A stretch of DNA of 64,000 bases, taken from NCBI RefSeq assembly GCF_900101595.1, contig NZ_FMYY01000003.1:179879-243878 (forward strand). Reading direction: 5' to 3'. Below, piece by piece: positions 7,800 to 17,036 of this stretch (the stretch's first letter is position 1; each line of letters opens with the position of its first letter). The notes beneath the pieces were generated by a model. That model did no database searches. It was not told the DNA's origin and saw only the letters and a list, made by a program, of their open reading frames with translations. Origin of the DNA: Paenibacillus sp. cl123 (GTDB lineage: Bacteria; Bacillota; Bacilli; Paenibacillales; NBRC-103111). The position numbers were made by a program, and so were the translations under genes.

Positions 7800-8759
7800 A
7801 TGGAAACGATGATTCGAGACGATGTACAAGCGTTGAAGCTTATACAAACCAACTTGGAATCCTGCATTCTCGGGAAATCCGATGAAATTTCATTATTGCT
7901 CACAGCTATGCTCGCAGGAGGTCACGTGCTTCTGGAAGACGTGCCGGGGACGGGCAAAACCGTGCTCATTAAAGCGCTTGCCAAGTCGATTCACGGCCAA
8001 TTCCGCCGCATCCAGTGCAATCCGGACTTATTGCCTACAGATATTACGGGCGTATCTATCTATCATCCGAAGGATGAAGTTTTTATATTCCGGCCGGGTC
8101 CGATCATGACGCATATTTTGCTTGCCGACGAGATTAACCGGGCTACGACGAAGACGCAGTCCGCGCTGCTGGAAGCCATGGAGGAGCGGTCCGTTACCGT
8201 GGACGGAGAAACGCATGAGCTGCCGAAGCCGTTCCTGCTGCTGGCTACGCAAAATCCGATCGACTTCGAAGGGACGTACACGCTGCCCGAGGCTCAGCTC
8301 GACCGCTTCATGATGAAGTTCAGCCTCGGCTATCCCGATGCGGAGACGGAAACCCGGATGATTGCTTCCCAAAGCGTGTCGCATCCTCTCGAAGGATTGG
8401 AGGCGGTATCCAGCGTGGAGCAGATCAGGTCGCTCCAGCTGCAGGTTAAGCAGGTTCACCTGGACGAAGCCGTGGCCGCTTATCTGGTCGGCATCACGCG
8501 GGCGACGCGCGAGCATCCGGCCGTCTACCTGGGGGCAAGCCCGCGGGCGACGCTGGCGCTCGTCCAGGCGTCCAAGGCTTATGCCTTGCTGCAGCAGAGA
8601 GATTATGTAATCCCCGATGATATTAAATTTCTGGCGCCGTATGTGCTGGGGCACCGGCTCATCCTGCAGGCGGAAGCGCGCATGGAAGGAGCGTCCGTTT
8701 CCTCCGTCCTGCAGTCGGTATTCCAGCAAGTGAGGGTGCCCGTACGTTGGGAGAAGTGA
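7800..8759 (+). CDS. MoxR-family AAA+ ATPase
   Basis: The 319-residue protein is a cytoplasmic AAA+ ATPase of the MoxR/RavA branch. Walker A is DVPGTGKT (47-54), Walker B ends in ADE (109-111), and the sensor segment ATQNP is present, followed by the C-terminal lid. It is followed by a DUF58 (vWA-like) gene and a transmembrane transglutaminase gene, the common three-gene operon of Bacillota. These ATPases are thought to act as chaperones that mature or remodel partner proteins; the client here is unknown. ATG at 7800 has AAAGGAGGA 8 nt upstream. The frame is open further upstream to 7632, but without a start signal. Confidence 0.88.
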   Translation: METMIRDDVQALKLIQTNLESCILGKSDEISLLLTAMLAGGHVLLEDVPGTGKTVLIKALAKSIHGQFRRIQCNPDLLPTDITGVSIYHPKDEVFIFRPGPIMTHILLADEINRATTKTQSALLEAMEERSVTVDGETHELPKPFLLLATQNPIDFEGTYTLPEAQLDRFMMKFSLGYPDAETETRMIASQSVSHPLEGLEAVSSVEQIRSLQLQVKQVHLDEAVAAYLVGITRATREHPAVYLGASPRATLALVQASKAYALLQQRDYVIPDDIKFLAPYVLGHRLILQAEARMEGASVSSVLQSVFQQVRVPVRWEK

Positions 8760-8763
8760 TGCC

Positions 8764-10005
8764 ATGAGGACGCTAGTTCATAAATGGACCGGGCGCCCGC
8801 GTTACGGGCGCAAATTCTGGGCTGTCAGCGCCGCCTTGCTTGGCAGTCTCGGATTTCTCCTGTTCCAGGGCGGCAAGCTCGCGCTGATGCTGTTCGTAGT
8901 GCTGCTGCTGCTCAGCGTTTATCTGCTGCTCGGCCAATGGAGCGGAATCAAGCGCACCCACGGATCGCGGACGATGCCGGCCGCTGAAGGAAGCGCCAGC
9001 TTCGAAGCGGGAACGGCGCTTGGTGTGAAGGTGCAGCTGGCGATTCCGGGATTTTGGCCGATCCCGTATGTATTTGTCAAGGATCGGCTGGTTCATAAAA
9101 ACGGACGCGAGCTGACGTTCGAGACGACGCTGGTGCCGGATTGGCGGCGGCGGGCCGATTGGGAATACAAGACGCCGGCCCTGCGCCGGGGGCACTATAC
9201 GTTCGAGCGGATCGAATGCGTGACTGAGGATATATTCGGCTTGTTCGAGCACAGGGGCGAGGTGGAGCTGGCGCAGCATATTTCCGTGCTGCCCCAGACG
9301 ATTTCTATAAGGGAATGGCAGCAGTACAATCAGATGATGAAAGGGACGAATCATCATTCGTCCACGACGCGGGCGGTTCGCGAGACGACCCAGATCAACG
9401 GCGTCCGCGAGTATATATACGGCGACCGTATCTCAAGAATTCACTGGAATGCGACGGCAAAGACAGGCACGTGGAAGTCCAAGGAATTCGAGCGGGAATC
9501 GCTGCCCCGGACCTATGTCGTTCTTGACCGGGGAGAGCAGGCTTATGAAGATCCCGAGCAATTCGAGCTGGCGGTGTCAACCGCGGCTTCGCTCTTTCAA
9601 TACGGCTCGCAGCGGGGACTTTCTCTCGGTCTTATATCAAGCGGCAAGGAACCTGCCTTCTATGAGGCCCGCCAGGGACAGCATCAGCATCAGCTGGTTT
9701 TGCAGCATCTGATTGATGTGGAGGCGGATTGCCCGTTTCCGGTGCGCTCGGTCTTGAAGGATAAGGCGCAGAAGCTGTCTCCCGGCAGCTTCATCACGAT
9801 TATTAGCGCCGTGTCCGGCGAGCCGATGCTGCAGTTGATGCAATGGCTGAAGCAGCAGCAGATGAACCCCTGCCATATTTGGATCGCTCCGCCCGCCGTC
9901 CGTCACGAAGGGTGGGTCATGCAGCTCCGCAGCCGCGGCATAGCCTGTTATCCGATCCAGCAATTAAGCGAGCTTCCCGCGCAGCTCGGGGGGAGGCTGG
10001 CATGA
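8764..10005 (+). CDS. DUF58 domain membrane protein
   Basis: The product has 413 residues. Two closely spaced membrane segments near the N-terminus (about 20-58) precede a mainly soluble part. The DUF58 signature REYIYGDRISRIHW lies near residue 217, followed by NATAKTGTWKSKEFE. DUF58 proteins are vWA-like and occur almost always between a MoxR ATPase and a transglutaminase, as here. The start is 4 nt after the MoxR stop, and the stop overlaps the next start as ATGA, so the three genes are one translation-coupled operon. The function is not established. Confidence 0.85.
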   Translation: MRTLVHKWTGRPRYGRKFWAVSAALLGSLGFLLFQGGKLALMLFVVLLLLSVYLLLGQWSGIKRTHGSRTMPAAEGSASFEAGTALGVKVQLAIPGFWPIPYVFVKDRLVHKNGRELTFETTLVPDWRRRADWEYKTPALRRGHYTFERIECVTEDIFGLFEHRGEVELAQHISVLPQTISIREWQQYNQMMKGTNHHSSTTRAVRETTQINGVREYIYGDRISRIHWNATAKTGTWKSKEFERESLPRTYVVLDRGEQAYEDPEQFELAVSTAASLFQYGSQRGLSLGLISSGKEPAFYEARQGQHQHQLVLQHLIDVEADCPFPVRSVLKDKAQKLSPGSFITIISAVSGEPMLQLMQWLKQQQMNPCHIWIAPPAVRHEGWVMQLRSRGIACYPIQQLSELPAQLGGRLA

Positions 10006-12236
10006 GTGGCAGAGCGATGAATTGGCGCACAAGGCTGCTGTTCGATGAGTGGCCTCACCGGCTGACCGTGTTGCTAAGCGGCGTTTTCCTGCTGCAGCTT
10101 GTTTTGTGGTTTCAGAAGGAGGACTTCTGGTGGCTCCCCGAAACCGTTCTTATCGTCCAGCTGACGCTCTTGCTCGTGGCGGTGCTGGAGCATATTCCCT
10201 GGATACATTGGATGCTGCGCGGAGGGCTGCAGCTGATAGGAATAATCGTCATTCAGACGAAGGTGCTGGAGAGATACGAGGTTATCGAGCCGATGACGCT
10301 AGGCAGCTTTTTCTCTTCCAAGCTGTTTCTGAACTTGTATGAGCTTACGCCTTATCTTTGGTTCGGGCTTGGGGCCTGGGTCGCTTATCTCGCCATGATC
10401 TGGTGGGTGGAATCCAAGTGGCGCATTTATTTCCTGCTTGTGGCCAGCGTCCTGGCGCTCTGCATCCGCGACTCTTTCTCGTCGGTGTATCTGTGGCCGC
10501 AAGTGGCGGTTATGGTGGGCTGCGGGCTGTTCCTGGTCATTCTCGCCCATTTCCGCCGGCTGAAGGACAAGGACCCGGCGGCGTGGAGACAGCTGGCGGA
10601 CTACCCGTTATCGATCGCGGTGCCGGTTACCGGCATGATCGTGATCACGCTGCTGATCGGGATCGCGATGCCCGAGGTTCAGCCGACGTTTACAGACCCG
10701 TATACGGCGTGGCGGGCTTACCGGGGCGAGCCGATGAATTTCTCTACGGGCAAGGGCGTGCAGGTGTCCGCTACTGTGGATGCGATGGACGCATCGTCCG
10801 GCTATAGCCGCAATGACCGGTTTCTCGGCAGCGGGTTCCAGTTCGATTACACGCCGGTCATGACCGTCGACACGACGCATCGCGGCTACTGGCGGGGGGA
10901 GACGTTGTCTCTATACACCGGACGAGGCTGGCAGGAGACCGAGCAGGACCGCGGCTCCTGGACCCAGGTCAGGGCTGACAGCACGCTCGCATCCGATCTG
11001 CGCCTGCCGGGCGATCAGATGAAAACGCTGGAGGTGACCCAGACGGTCACTCTGCTGACGGAGGAGAAATACCCGGTGCTGTTCGGAGCATTCGCCGCCC
11101 AGAAGGTAGTGGAGCTGAACGGCGGCCGGGCCGGCTTCGAGGCGCTCGGGTGGTCGGCTTCCCAGGGAGAGCTGAGGTACAGCGAACGCTTCCCTTACCC
11201 GCAAACGTATACGATTGTCTCGCAGGTTCCGATTATCGACGAGGAGGCGCTCCGCAAACTTCCGCGTGAGGTGCCGAGCGCTGAGGTGAGAGTGGCGATG
11301 GCGCCCTATCTGCAGCTTCCGAATCAGCTGCCGGAGCGGGTGCGGGCGCTTGCGCAAGACATCACGAAGACGGCAACGAACGACTACGATAAAGCCAAGA
11401 TGATCGAGCAGTACTTGTCGTCCAGTTTCTCGTATACGAACAAGCCCGATCTGACCAAAGGAACCAGCCGCGACTTTGTCGACCGGTTCCTGTTCGAAGT
11501 CAAGCAGGGCTACTGCGATTACTTCTCCACCTCCATGGTGGTGCTCGCCCGCTCGGCAGGTCTTCCTGCTCGCTGGGTGAAGGGATACTCCTCGGGTTCG
11601 CCCGATATCGATCAGCAGGGCTTCGGCTTGATGCCCGAGGAACTGATGAATCCGGATGCCGCCGGCCGGTATACGGTGCGCAACTCGGACGCGCATTCCT
11701 GGGTGGAGGTATATTTCAGCGGCTACGGCTGGATTCCGTTCGAGCCTACTGCCGGGTTCTCGATGCCGCGTGCGCTTCCCGAGATCGAGCCGGTAGTCGA
11801 TGCAAGCGCCGTAACACCGCCGGCCGACACGGCTCCGCTGGAGACGGAGACGGCGGTTAAGCCTCATTATTACATTATCGGAAGCGTGATCCTGGCTGCC
11901 GCCGCGCTGCTGCTTTTCGCCATCTGGCGCTGGCAGCTGATCGATCTGCTGCGCGAGCGGAAGAGACGGCGCCGGGCCTCGCTGCTGAAGCAGAAGCTGA
12001 TCGTCGAATGCGAGCGGCTGCTGCGCATCTTCCGCCGGCATGGCTATGTCCGGGAAGAGCATGAGACGCTGCGTGAAGCGGTCAGGCGTTGGAGCGCCAA
12101 GAGCCGCTGGATGAAGGGCGAGCTGGATATCGTGCTGACCCACTTTGAGAAGGCGAAGTACGGCAAGGAGGACATTACCGAAGAGGATTTTCGTCAGACG
12201 ACCCAAATCGTCGAGCGGCTGCGCTCGCAGATGTAG
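10002..12236 (+). CDS. Transmembrane transglutaminase-like protein (TgpA type) with DUF4129-like tail
   Basis: The product has 744 residues. About six N-terminal membrane spans (to about residue 215) precede an extracytoplasmic region with a transglutaminase core. The putative triad is Cys505 (in GYCDYFST), His565 (in DAHSWVE) and an acidic residue at about 581 (in PFEPT). A final membrane span near 625-645 leads to a basic cytoplasmic tail of about 95 residues like DUF4129. It lies last in the MoxR-DUF58 operon, with an ATGA overlap and GGGGAGG before the start. A longer in-frame extension to 9843 lies inside the DUF58 gene and is rejected. It is probably a cysteine protease or transglutaminase acting at the cell surface. 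Confidence 0.85.
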   Translation: MSGRAMNWRTRLLFDEWPHRLTVLLSGVFLLQLVLWFQKEDFWWLPETVLIVQLTLLLVAVLEHIPWIHWMLRGGLQLIGIIVIQTKVLERYEVIEPMTLGSFFSSKLFLNLYELTPYLWFGLGAWVAYLAMIWWVESKWRIYFLLVASVLALCIRDSFSSVYLWPQVAVMVGCGLFLVILAHFRRLKDKDPAAWRQLADYPLSIAVPVTGMIVITLLIGIAMPEVQPTFTDPYTAWRAYRGEPMNFSTGKGVQVSATVDAMDASSGYSRNDRFLGSGFQFDYTPVMTVDTTHRGYWRGETLSLYTGRGWQETEQDRGSWTQVRADSTLASDLRLPGDQMKTLEVTQTVTLLTEEKYPVLFGAFAAQKVVELNGGRAGFEALGWSASQGELRYSERFPYPQTYTIVSQVPIIDEEALRKLPREVPSAEVRVAMAPYLQLPNQLPERVRALAQDITKTATNDYDKAKMIEQYLSSSFSYTNKPDLTKGTSRDFVDRFLFEVKQGYCDYFSTSMVVLARSAGLPARWVKGYSSGSPDIDQQGFGLMPEELMNPDAAGRYTVRNSDAHSWVEVYFSGYGWIPFEPTAGFSMPRALPEIEPVVDASAVTPPADTAPLETETAVKPHYYIIGSVILAAAALLLFAIWRWQLIDLLRERKRRRRASLLKQKLIVECERLLRIFRRHGYVREEHETLREAVRRWSAKSRWMKGELDIVLTHFEKAKYGKEDITEEDFRQTTQIVERLRSQM

Positions 12237-12268
12237 GCCGGATAAACCGTCATATGAATGCATGAAGC

Positions 12269-12300
12269 CAAGGCCCCGTCTATAGAGACGGAGGCCTTGC
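12269..12300 (+). terminator. Probable intrinsic terminator after the transglutaminase gene
   Basis: AAGGCCCCGTCT and AGACGGAGGCCTT form a long stem with one mismatch and an ATAG loop. The following T-run is poor (TTGCTGCTCTT), so termination may be partial. Confidence 0.55.
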
Positions 12301-12362
12301 TGCTCTTGCTTGGCTCGCATGCGTTTCGGACGCAAGATTTTGCCGCCGTCTGGAACGGTTCT

Positions 12363-12390
12363 TTGAAAAAAAGGACAAGTATGGTATAGT
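12363..12390 (+). promoter_or_regulatory. Sigma-A-type promoter of the yqeG operon
   Basis: TTGAAA (12363-12368), a 16-bp spacer, then TATAGT (12385-12390). It is followed 36 bp later by the yqeG start, with no other gene between. Confidence 0.55.
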
Positions 12391-12426
12391 TTGCGTATAT
12401 AGCTATTGCTTCTTGAGGTGAATGCT

Positions 12427-12921
12427 TTGCTGAAAATGCTTATTCCGCGCGAACATGTGAACAGCATCTATGAAATTGAATTGGATATGTTGTGGAAGCA
12501 GGGATACCGTGGCATCATAACGGACTTGGACAATACGCTGGTGGGGGCCAAGGCGCCGCTCGCGACCCCTGAACTGATCGATTGGCTGAAGGTAGTCGGC
12601 CAGCTCGGCTTTCAGGTCGTCATTGTGTCGAACAATCAGCGGGATCGAGTAACCAAGTTCGCTGAGCCGTTATCCCTGCCTTTTATTTATCAGGCTAAGA
12701 AGCCGACTCATGCGTCGTTTCGCAAGGCGCTTAGCTTGATGAACCTGCAGGCGGAGCAAGCCGTCGTCGTCGGCGACCAGATGCTGACCGACGTGCTGGG
12801 CGGCAACCGGCTTGGGCTGTATACGATTCTGGTAAGTCCGATCGCGATTGCCGACGAGGGCTTTTTTACCAAGGTGAACCGGAGAATCGAGAAGGCCGCA
12901 CTAATGATTATGAAAAGGTAG
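12427..12921 (+). CDS. yqeG: HAD-superfamily phosphatase YqeG
   Basis: The 164-residue HAD hydrolase (family IIIA, YqeG/GEP4-like) has the nucleophile motif DLDNT near residue 33, SNN as motif II and VVGDQMLTDVLGG as the acidic motif IV. Related eukaryotic GEP4 is a phosphatidylglycerophosphate phosphatase, but the bacterial substrate is uncertain. TTG at 12427 is chosen because it gives the family-typical start MLKMLIP and has GAGGTG 6 nt upstream; the frame is open to 12406. It is first in the conserved yqe run, and yqeH starts 7 nt after the stop. Confidence 0.9.
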   Translation: MLKMLIPREHVNSIYEIELDMLWKQGYRGIITDLDNTLVGAKAPLATPELIDWLKVVGQLGFQVVIVSNNQRDRVTKFAEPLSLPFIYQAKKPTHASFRKALSLMNLQAEQAVVVGDQMLTDVLGGNRLGLYTILVSPIAIADEGFFTKVNRRIEKAALMIMKR

Positions 12922-12928
12922 GGACCGT

Positions 12929-14062
12929 ATGACGTTTGACCTGGAAAAAACTCAACAGGAACATGATTCCTGCTCCGGCTGCGGCGTTCGGCTGCAGACG
13001 GAGGATGCGCAGAAGCTGGGCTATGTGCCCGCTTCGGCCTTGACGCGCGCGCCGCTGATCTGCCAGCGCTGCTTCCGCATCAAAAATTACAATGAATCGT
13101 CGAGCATTACGCTGAATCAGGATGATTTCCTGCGCCTGCTGACCCATGTCGGCTCCACGAAGTCGCTGGTGGTGAACATCGTCGATCTGTTCGACTTCGA
13201 AGGCAGCATGATTTCTGGCCTCGCCCGCTTCGTCGGGCAAAATCCGATCGTGCTTGTCGTCAACAAGATCGATCTGCTGCCGAAGGTGACGAATTACAAC
13301 CGGATTCTGAACTGGGTGCAGCGCCAGGTGAAGGAAGCCGGGCTGCGCGTTGTGGAAGTCGTGCTCTGCTCGGCCAAAAAAAATATGGGCTTCGAGCGTG
13401 TGATTGAAGCGATCGAGGAGCACCGGGAAGGCCGCGATATTTATGTCGTCGGAGCGACCAATGTAGGCAAGTCGACCTTGATCAACCGCCTGATCCGCGA
13501 CTACAGCGATTTGGACGCGGAGCTGACGACCTCGCTCTATCCCGGCACGACGCTTGATCTGGTAAGAATACCGATGGATGACGGCTCTTCGATCATCGAC
13601 ACGCCGGGCATCGTGTATAAGCACCGGATGACGGAGCTTGTCGGCAAGAAGGATCTGATGAAGCTGATGCCGGACAAGCCGCTCAAGCCGCTGGTGTTCC
13701 AGCTTAACGAGAAGCAGACCGTGTTTTTCGGCAGCTTGGCGCGCTTTGACTTCGTGCAGGGCGAGCGGCAGTCCTTCACCTTCTATATCTCCAATGCGCT
13801 GAGCGCGCATCGGACGAAGCTGGAGAGGGCCGATGAGCTGTACCGGGAGCACAGGGGCGTGATGCTCGCTCCGCCGTCGCTGGAGGATCTGGAGCTTCTG
13901 CCGCCGCTGGCGAAGCATACGCTCCGCATCCCCAAGGGGAAGCCGATGGACGTCTCGATATCCGGAATCGGCTGGATCAAGGCCAACAGCGAGGCGGGGG
14001 CCGATCTGGTCATTCATGTGCCGAAGGGCGTCAAGGTCGTCTTGAGGGAATCGTTGATTTAA
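12929..14062 (+). CDS. yqeH: Ribosome biogenesis GTPase YqeH
   Basis: The 377-residue circularly permuted GTPase has an N-terminal zinc ribbon (CSGC at 15-18 and CQRC at 45-48). The GTPase motifs come in permuted order: G4 NKID at 112-115, G1 GATNVGKST at 175-183, and G3 DTPG at 224-227. A C-terminal RNA/protein-binding part follows. YqeH is needed for 30S subunit assembly. Order and length match B. subtilis YqeH (366). It is cotranscribed with yqeG. Confidence 0.95.
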   Translation: MTFDLEKTQQEHDSCSGCGVRLQTEDAQKLGYVPASALTRAPLICQRCFRIKNYNESSSITLNQDDFLRLLTHVGSTKSLVVNIVDLFDFEGSMISGLARFVGQNPIVLVVNKIDLLPKVTNYNRILNWVQRQVKEAGLRVVEVVLCSAKKNMGFERVIEAIEEHREGRDIYVVGATNVGKSTLINRLIRDYSDLDAELTTSLYPGTTLDLVRIPMDDGSSIIDTPGIVYKHRMTELVGKKDLMKLMPDKPLKPLVFQLNEKQTVFFGSLARFDFVQGERQSFTFYISNALSAHRTKLERADELYREHRGVMLAPPSLEDLELLPPLAKHTLRIPKGKPMDVSISGIGWIKANSEAGADLVIHVPKGVKVVLRESLI

Positions 14063-14102
14063 CGGGCCGGTTCGAAGCGCCGGACGAAGAGGAGAGACGC
14101 GT

Positions 14103-14996
14103 ATGGGGGAGCTTCAGGAAACAAAGGAACGCGGGACGCTGCAGACCAAGCTGGACAGCCACACGGTATTATTCGGCGTATTCGGCGATCCGATCCGGCA
14201 TTCGAAATCGCCGGTTATGCTGAATCGGGCGTTCGAGGTTAGCGGGATTAACGCGGCTTACGGCGCATTTCATATCCTGCCGGGCACGCTGAAGGATGCG
14301 ATAGCGGGCATCCGCGCGCTGCAGTTCCGGGGAGTTAACGTCACCGTCCCGCACAAGCTGGAAGTGATGGATTATTTGGACGAGATTGACGAAGGCGCGC
14401 GGATCATCGGAGCCGTCAATACGATCGTCAATGACAACGGCAAGCTGATCGGCTACAATACTGACGGCATCGGCTATATGCGGTCGCTGAAGGAAGAGAC
14501 GGGGCTTGATCTGCGCGGCCGCAACGTGCTGATGATCGGCGCGGGCGGAGCGGCCCGCGGCGTCGGCTACGCGATCGCCAAGGAAGGCGCGGCGCATATT
14601 TATATTGCGAACCGTACGAAAGCGAAGGCCGAGGAGCTGGCTGCTTCGATGAGCAGCTTCGCCAGCGTCTCGGGCCATGGCCTCGATGAGCTTGGCCGGC
14701 TGGCCGGCGAGGCCGCGCTGATCGTCAACAATACGTCCGTCGGCATGCATCCGCATGTTGATGAATCGCCTATGGACGCTGCGCTGATCCAGGCGGATAC
14801 GGTAGTCAGCGACCTGGTGTACAACCCCATGCTGACGAAGTTTTTGCGAGACGCCCGCGATCAGCGCGGCGCTGTCATTCACAGCGGTCTCGGCATGTTT
14901 ATTTATCAGGGCGCCTATGCTTTCGAATATTGGACAGGCAAGCCTGCGCCTATCGAAGCGATGCGCGAAGTGGTGCTGGCTTCGTTCGACAGCTAA
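14103..14996 (+). CDS. aroE: Shikimate dehydrogenase
   Basis: The 297-residue enzyme is NADP-dependent and reduces 3-dehydroshikimate to shikimate in aromatic amino acid synthesis. The substrate pocket SKSP is near residue 40, the catalytic Lys lies in NVTVPHK, the nucleotide loop is GAGGAARGVG, and NRT is the NADPH-selecting segment. The N-terminus carries about 16 extra residues before the usual beta strand. It sits between yqeH and yhbY, as in Bacillus. AGGAGAG precedes the ATG. Confidence 0.95.
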   Translation: MGELQETKERGTLQTKLDSHTVLFGVFGDPIRHSKSPVMLNRAFEVSGINAAYGAFHILPGTLKDAIAGIRALQFRGVNVTVPHKLEVMDYLDEIDEGARIIGAVNTIVNDNGKLIGYNTDGIGYMRSLKEETGLDLRGRNVLMIGAGGAARGVGYAIAKEGAAHIYIANRTKAKAEELAASMSSFASVSGHGLDELGRLAGEAALIVNNTSVGMHPHVDESPMDAALIQADTVVSDLVYNPMLTKFLRDARDQRGAVIHSGLGMFIYQGAYAFEYWTGKPAPIEAMREVVLASFDS

Positions 14997-15038
14997 AAAA
15001 AGCAATGAGCCATTGTATATAAGAAGGGAATCGACTAC

Positions 15039-15329
15039 ATGCTATCTGGCAAACAAAAACGTTATTTGCGCGCGCAAGCGCATCATCTGAACCCGATCTT
15101 CCAGGTCGGCAAAGGCGGCGTCAACGATCATCTGATCCGCCACATCGCCGAGGCGATCGAAGTGAGGGAGCTGATCAAGGTTTCCGTGCTGAACAACAAC
15201 TCCGACGACCGCAAGGAAATAGCCGAGGAGCTGGCAGCCGGCGCGGAGGCTGAACTGGTGCAGGTGATCGGCAGCACGATCGTGCTGTACAAGGAATCGC
15301 GCGATCACAAGACGATCGAGCTTCCTTAG
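15039..15329 (+). CDS. yhbY: CRM-domain RNA-binding protein YhbY
   Basis: The 96-residue single CRM domain (YhbY/YqeI) begins LSGKQKRYLRAQAH and contains the conserved GKGG loop near residue 24. YhbY binds pre-50S rRNA and is part of the ribosome assembly set around it. The position after aroE matches the B. subtilis order. AGAAGGGAA lies before the ATG. Confidence 0.93.
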   Translation: MLSGKQKRYLRAQAHHLNPIFQVGKGGVNDHLIRHIAEAIEVRELIKVSVLNNNSDDRKEIAEELAAGAEAELVQVIGSTIVLYKESRDHKTIELP

Positions 15330-15498
15330 GGGCCGAAGCCTGCGGGCCTGGAAGCTTGGAGAACAAGAGGCTGGGGAGCCGATGCGGAGTAGAAACAGCG
15401 AGTGGAAACCCCGATCGGACGCAGGCCGCGCGTTAATCACCGGTCTTTCACACGAAGGAAAGTCGCAGGAAAGTCTCATGGGCGAAGAGGTGGACCGT

Positions 15499-16089
15499 AT
15501 GAAGATTGGGCTCATGGGAGGCACCTTTGATCCGATCCATATCGGACATTTGCTGGCGGCGCAAAGCGTCTGCGAGGAGCTGGAGCTGGACGAGGTGTGG
15601 TTTATGCCGGCCAATGTGCCTCCGCACAAGGAGCAGTCAACGGGAGCGGCCGCTGCCGAGCAGCGGCTGGAGATGGTTCGTCTGGCCGTAGAGGGACATG
15701 ACCGGTTCAGGACGACGGCCGTCGAACTGGAGAAGGGCGGCGTATCGTACAGCATCGAGACGGTATTGCTGCTACGGGACCGGCATCCCGGACATGAATT
15801 TTATTATATTATCGGGGCGGACATGGTCCGATATTTGCCCAAGTGGGTAAGGATTGAAGAACTGGCCAAGCTGGTTACTTTCGTAGGCCTGCAGCGGCCG
15901 GGCTACGACGCGGGAGCGGACGAGCTGCCGCCGTATATCCGCACCGCACTCCGGCTTGCGTCGATGCCGCAGATCGAGCTGTCGTCGACGCTGATCCGCG
16001 AACGCCGGGCTGCCGGGCTGCCCGTGCGGTATATGGTGCCGGACCGGGTAAACAAGTATATCGAGGTGAACCGATTATATGAACCGTGA
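15499..16089 (+). CDS. nadD: Nicotinate-mononucleotide adenylyltransferase
   Basis: The 196-residue enzyme transfers AMP to nicotinate mononucleotide in NAD synthesis. The nucleotidyltransferase motif GGTFDPIHIGH is at 7-17, and SSTLIRER near residue 165 is the C-terminal ISSTxIR motif. ATG at 15499 (GAAGAGG 7 nt upstream) is preferred; the frame is open to 15382 but that part lacks family similarity. The last 11 nt overlap yqeK, so the two are coupled. Confidence 0.95.
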   Translation: MKIGLMGGTFDPIHIGHLLAAQSVCEELELDEVWFMPANVPPHKEQSTGAAAAEQRLEMVRLAVEGHDRFRTTAVELEKGGVSYSIETVLLLRDRHPGHEFYYIIGADMVRYLPKWVRIEELAKLVTFVGLQRPGYDAGADELPPYIRTALRLASMPQIELSSTLIRERRAAGLPVRYMVPDRVNKYIEVNRLYEP

Positions 16090-16663
16090 GGACATAATCG
16101 CCTCCGTGAAGGAGCAGATGCCGGAGCGGCGCTGGGCGCATACGCTCGGCGTGATGGAGACGGCGGTTCTGCTTGCGAACCGGTTCGGCGAAGACCCGGT
16201 CAAGGCGGAGCTGGCGGCCATCCTGCATGATGTATGCAAGTATTGGCGCACGGACGAGCAGGCCGAGATCATTCGTGCGAACGGGCTGCCGGCCGACTTG
16301 TTGGATTACGACAAGGAGCTGTGGCATGCCCATGCCGGGGCGTGGGTCGCCAAAACCCGTTACGGTGTGACGGATGAGGCGGTGCTGGATGCAATCCGGT
16401 ATCATACGTCGGGGCGCGAGGTTATGACGGGCCTGGACAAGGTCGTCTGCCTGGCGGATTATATGGAGCCGGGCCGGGATTTCCCGCACGTGCATATTAT
16501 TCGTCAAGAAGCCGAACATAGTCTAGAGAGAGCGCTGCTTGCGGGCTTTGACGGGACGATCCGCTTCCTGCTGGACAAGGGGAAACGCATCTACCCGCTG
16601 ACGCTGGCGGCGCGCAACGGTCTGATAGCCGAGCTGGAGCGCCAAGCTGCGGCTGGGACTTGA
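16079..16663 (+). CDS. yqeK: HD-domain nucleotide hydrolase YqeK
   Basis: The 194-residue HD-domain phosphohydrolase has the metal ligands His in RRWAHTLGV and the HD pair in LHDVCKYW, plus a further His pair in the middle part. YqeK-type enzymes hydrolyse Ap4A symmetrically to ADP. It overlaps nadD by 11 nt. The C-terminus adds a short Ala/Glu-rich helix. Confidence 0.92.
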   Translation: MNREDIIASVKEQMPERRWAHTLGVMETAVLLANRFGEDPVKAELAAILHDVCKYWRTDEQAEIIRANGLPADLLDYDKELWHAHAGAWVAKTRYGVTDEAVLDAIRYHTSGREVMTGLDKVVCLADYMEPGRDFPHVHIIRQEAEHSLERALLAGFDGTIRFLLDKGKRIYPLTLAARNGLIAELERQAAAGT

Positions 16664-16688
16664 ACGGAAACTCAAGGGAGGAACATGA

Positions 16689-17036
16689 ATGACCATACAA
16701 CCGGAGGAACTGATGAAGCTCGTCGTAGACGCAGCCGAAGACAAAAAAGCGATGAATCTCGTAACGCTCAGCCTGCGCGGCATCTCCTTGATTGCCGATT
16801 ATTTCGTCATCTGCCACGGTAATTCCGAGACGCAGGTACAAGCGATTGCTACCGAAATCCGCAAACGGGCGGAGCAGGAAGGAACGCAGGTACGCGGCCT
16901 GGAAGGCATGGACACGGCACGCTGGGTGCTGATCGATCTGGGCGATGTCGTAGCGCATGTTTTCCACCGGGACGAGCGGGAGTACTATAATATCGAGCGT
17001 CTGTGGTCGGATGCGAAAGTGGTTGAGCGAGTATGA
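16689..17036 (+). CDS. rsfS: Ribosomal silencing factor RsfS
   Basis: The 115-residue protein shows the RsfS/DUF143 pattern: KKAMNLVTLSLRGISLIADYFVIC in the first half, W-VLIDLGDVVAHVF in the second and YYNIERLW at the end. It binds ribosomal protein L14 and blocks subunit joining in starvation. GGGAGGAAC precedes two nested ATGs; the in-frame one at 16689 is used. Its last bases overlap the next start (ATGA). Confidence 0.95.
   Translation: MTIQPEELMKLVVDAAEDKKAMNLVTLSLRGISLIADYFVICHGNSETQVQAIATEIRKRAEQEGTQVRGLEGMDTARWVLIDLGDVVAHVFHRDEREYYNIERLWSDAKVVERV

Noticed and set aside
10911..12467. Leftward open frame of 518 codons opposite the transglutaminase gene
   Set aside because: Antisense shadow caused by third-position GC bias; no ribosome binding site, and a composition of Arg/His/Leu without domains. 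Similar shadows at 4735-5868, 6131-7240, 12908-14017, 20339-21703, 24333-25715 and 32218-33549 were left out for the same reason.
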